From Neolewinella aquimaris (GTDB lineage Bacteria > Bacteroidota > Bacteroidia > Chitinophagales > Saprospiraceae): a stretch of DNA of 64,000 nucleotides. The notes below the pieces were generated by a model. The model had not been told where the DNA came from. It did no database searches and saw only the letters and a program-made list of their open reading frames with translations. Location: contig NZ_JACIFF010000001.1 of the NCBI RefSeq assembly GCF_014197245.1, positions 496,001-560,000 on the forward strand. Reading direction: 5' to 3'. Shown here in pieces: positions 63,522-64,000 of this stretch. A program made the translations under genes and the position numbers. Each line of letters begins with the position of its first letter. The first letter of the stretch is position 1.

Positions 63522-64000
63522 ATGCCCTTACGCCTTTTCTCTACACTATTTATTCTCCTGGTTTTCAGTCAGGTCCGGGGGCAGACCGACGTTTACGAAC
63601 GCTTAGATTTTCCCGATAACTTAAGTTCGAATATACTCAGCCCCCGGCAATTTCTGGGCTATCGCCTGGGCGAGCGCTTTACGGAATACGCCCGCTCGGT
63701 AAACTACTTTGATTACCTGGCCGAGCAGAGCCCCCGCATAAAAGCGGAGCGCTACGGCACCACCTACGAAGGACGGCCGCTGCTGCTACTGACCATCACT
63801 TCGGAAGATAACATGCGCAACTTGGAGGCCATCCGCCAGACGCAGCTTCGCCTCGTCAACGGATACCGGGAGGCGGGGGCGCAGGTGCAAGGTCTACTGG
63901 CAACGCAACCCGTGATCAACAGTTACAGCTACAACATCCACGGAAACGAAGCCAGCAGCACCGAGGCGGCCATGCAGGTAGCCTACGAACTCGCTACGAG
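63522..64000 (+). CDS. M14 family zinc carboxypeptidase (partial, N-terminal part)
   Basis: The first 159 residues are in the window. Signal peptide (MPLRLFSTLFILLVFSQVRGQ), then the M14 fold with GYRLGERFTEYARSVNYFDYL, AERYGTTYEGRPLLLLTI (read in parts) and the first zinc-ligand motif NIHGNEASSTEA, where His140 and Glu143 form H-x-x-E. The rest, including the second His and the general-base Glu, is beyond the right edge. It is a secreted metallocarboxypeptidase or peptidoglycan-type relative. Confidence 0.88.
   Translation, partial: MPLRLFSTLFILLVFSQVRGQTDVYERLDFPDNLSSNILSPRQFLGYRLGERFTEYARSVNYFDYLAEQSPRIKAERYGTTYEGRPLLLLTITSEDNMRNLEAIRQTQLRLVNGYREAGAQVQGLLATQPVINSYSYNIHGNEASSTEAAMQVAYELAT

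Overview
The window is a gene-dense, GC-rich piece of chromosome from a gliding-type member of the Bacteroidota, most likely a Lewinella-like member of the Saprospiria. The evidence is the gldG-like gene at the left edge, a PorP/SprF-family type IX secretion protein, a protein ending in a type IX sorting domain, a futalosine hydrolase for menaquinone synthesis, the DUF1573-yajC-ybbR order, and the repeated Bacteroidota promoter element TAnnTTTG (here often TACCTTTG, TATCTTTG or TATCTTCG) close upstream of start codons. The genus is an inference. I saw no tRNA, rRNA, CRISPR array, prophage or insertion sequence.

Layout. 1-9.6 kb: gldG (partial), an alpha/beta hydrolase, a haloperoxidase-like lipoprotein, diacylglycerol kinase, a ChaN-like protein, a short-chain dehydrogenase, WbqC, a dynamin-like GTPase, a pseudouridine synthase and a PspC protein. 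9.7-16.9 kb: inositol-3-phosphate synthase with a TIM-barrel partner, pabB-pabC for folate, a START-like protein, and a DUF1080 + Gfo/Idh/MocA pair suited to 3-keto-sugar chemistry. 17-26 kb: a RibF-glycosyltransferase fusion, ilvC, glpD, a membrane protein, mutS2 and mrp. 26-33 kb: mqnB, an AddA/UvrD-type helicase, a zinc-ribbon protein, ilvA, a PfkB kinase and rimM. 33-38.3 kb: a type IX cargo protein, riboflavin synthase, a GH31 alpha-glucosidase and a DUF547 lipoprotein, all on the minus strand.

38.3-39.6 kb is the only long AT-rich stretch without coding sequence. I read it as three tandem minus-strand transcription units of about 200 nt. Each has a strong intrinsic terminator, and each has a palindrome about 22 nt upstream of its promoter element. 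This is the most unusual part of the window.

39.6-51.5 kb: a thioredoxin-like protein, PorP/SprF, an NlpC/P60-like protein without its catalytic cysteine, fused trehalose-phosphate synthase/phosphatase, arginine decarboxylase, an 18-bp tandem repeat upstream of an acyl-CoA dehydrogenase, a VOC lipoprotein, OsmC, a small secreted protein, an S24-type repressor and an EEP-family membrane protein. 51.6-64 kb: a secreted glucan-water-dikinase-like protein, deoxynucleoside kinase, an outer-membrane-like protein, dihydroorotase, a subtilase, shikimate kinase, DUF1573-yajC-ybbR, a secreted MORN-caspase protein and the start of an M14 carboxypeptidase.

Most genes are housekeeping or envelope functions in short operons. 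Alpha-glucan/trehalose chemistry (GH31, OtsAB, dikinase-like protein) and riboflavin/FAD synthesis (ribE, ribF) recur but are not clustered.
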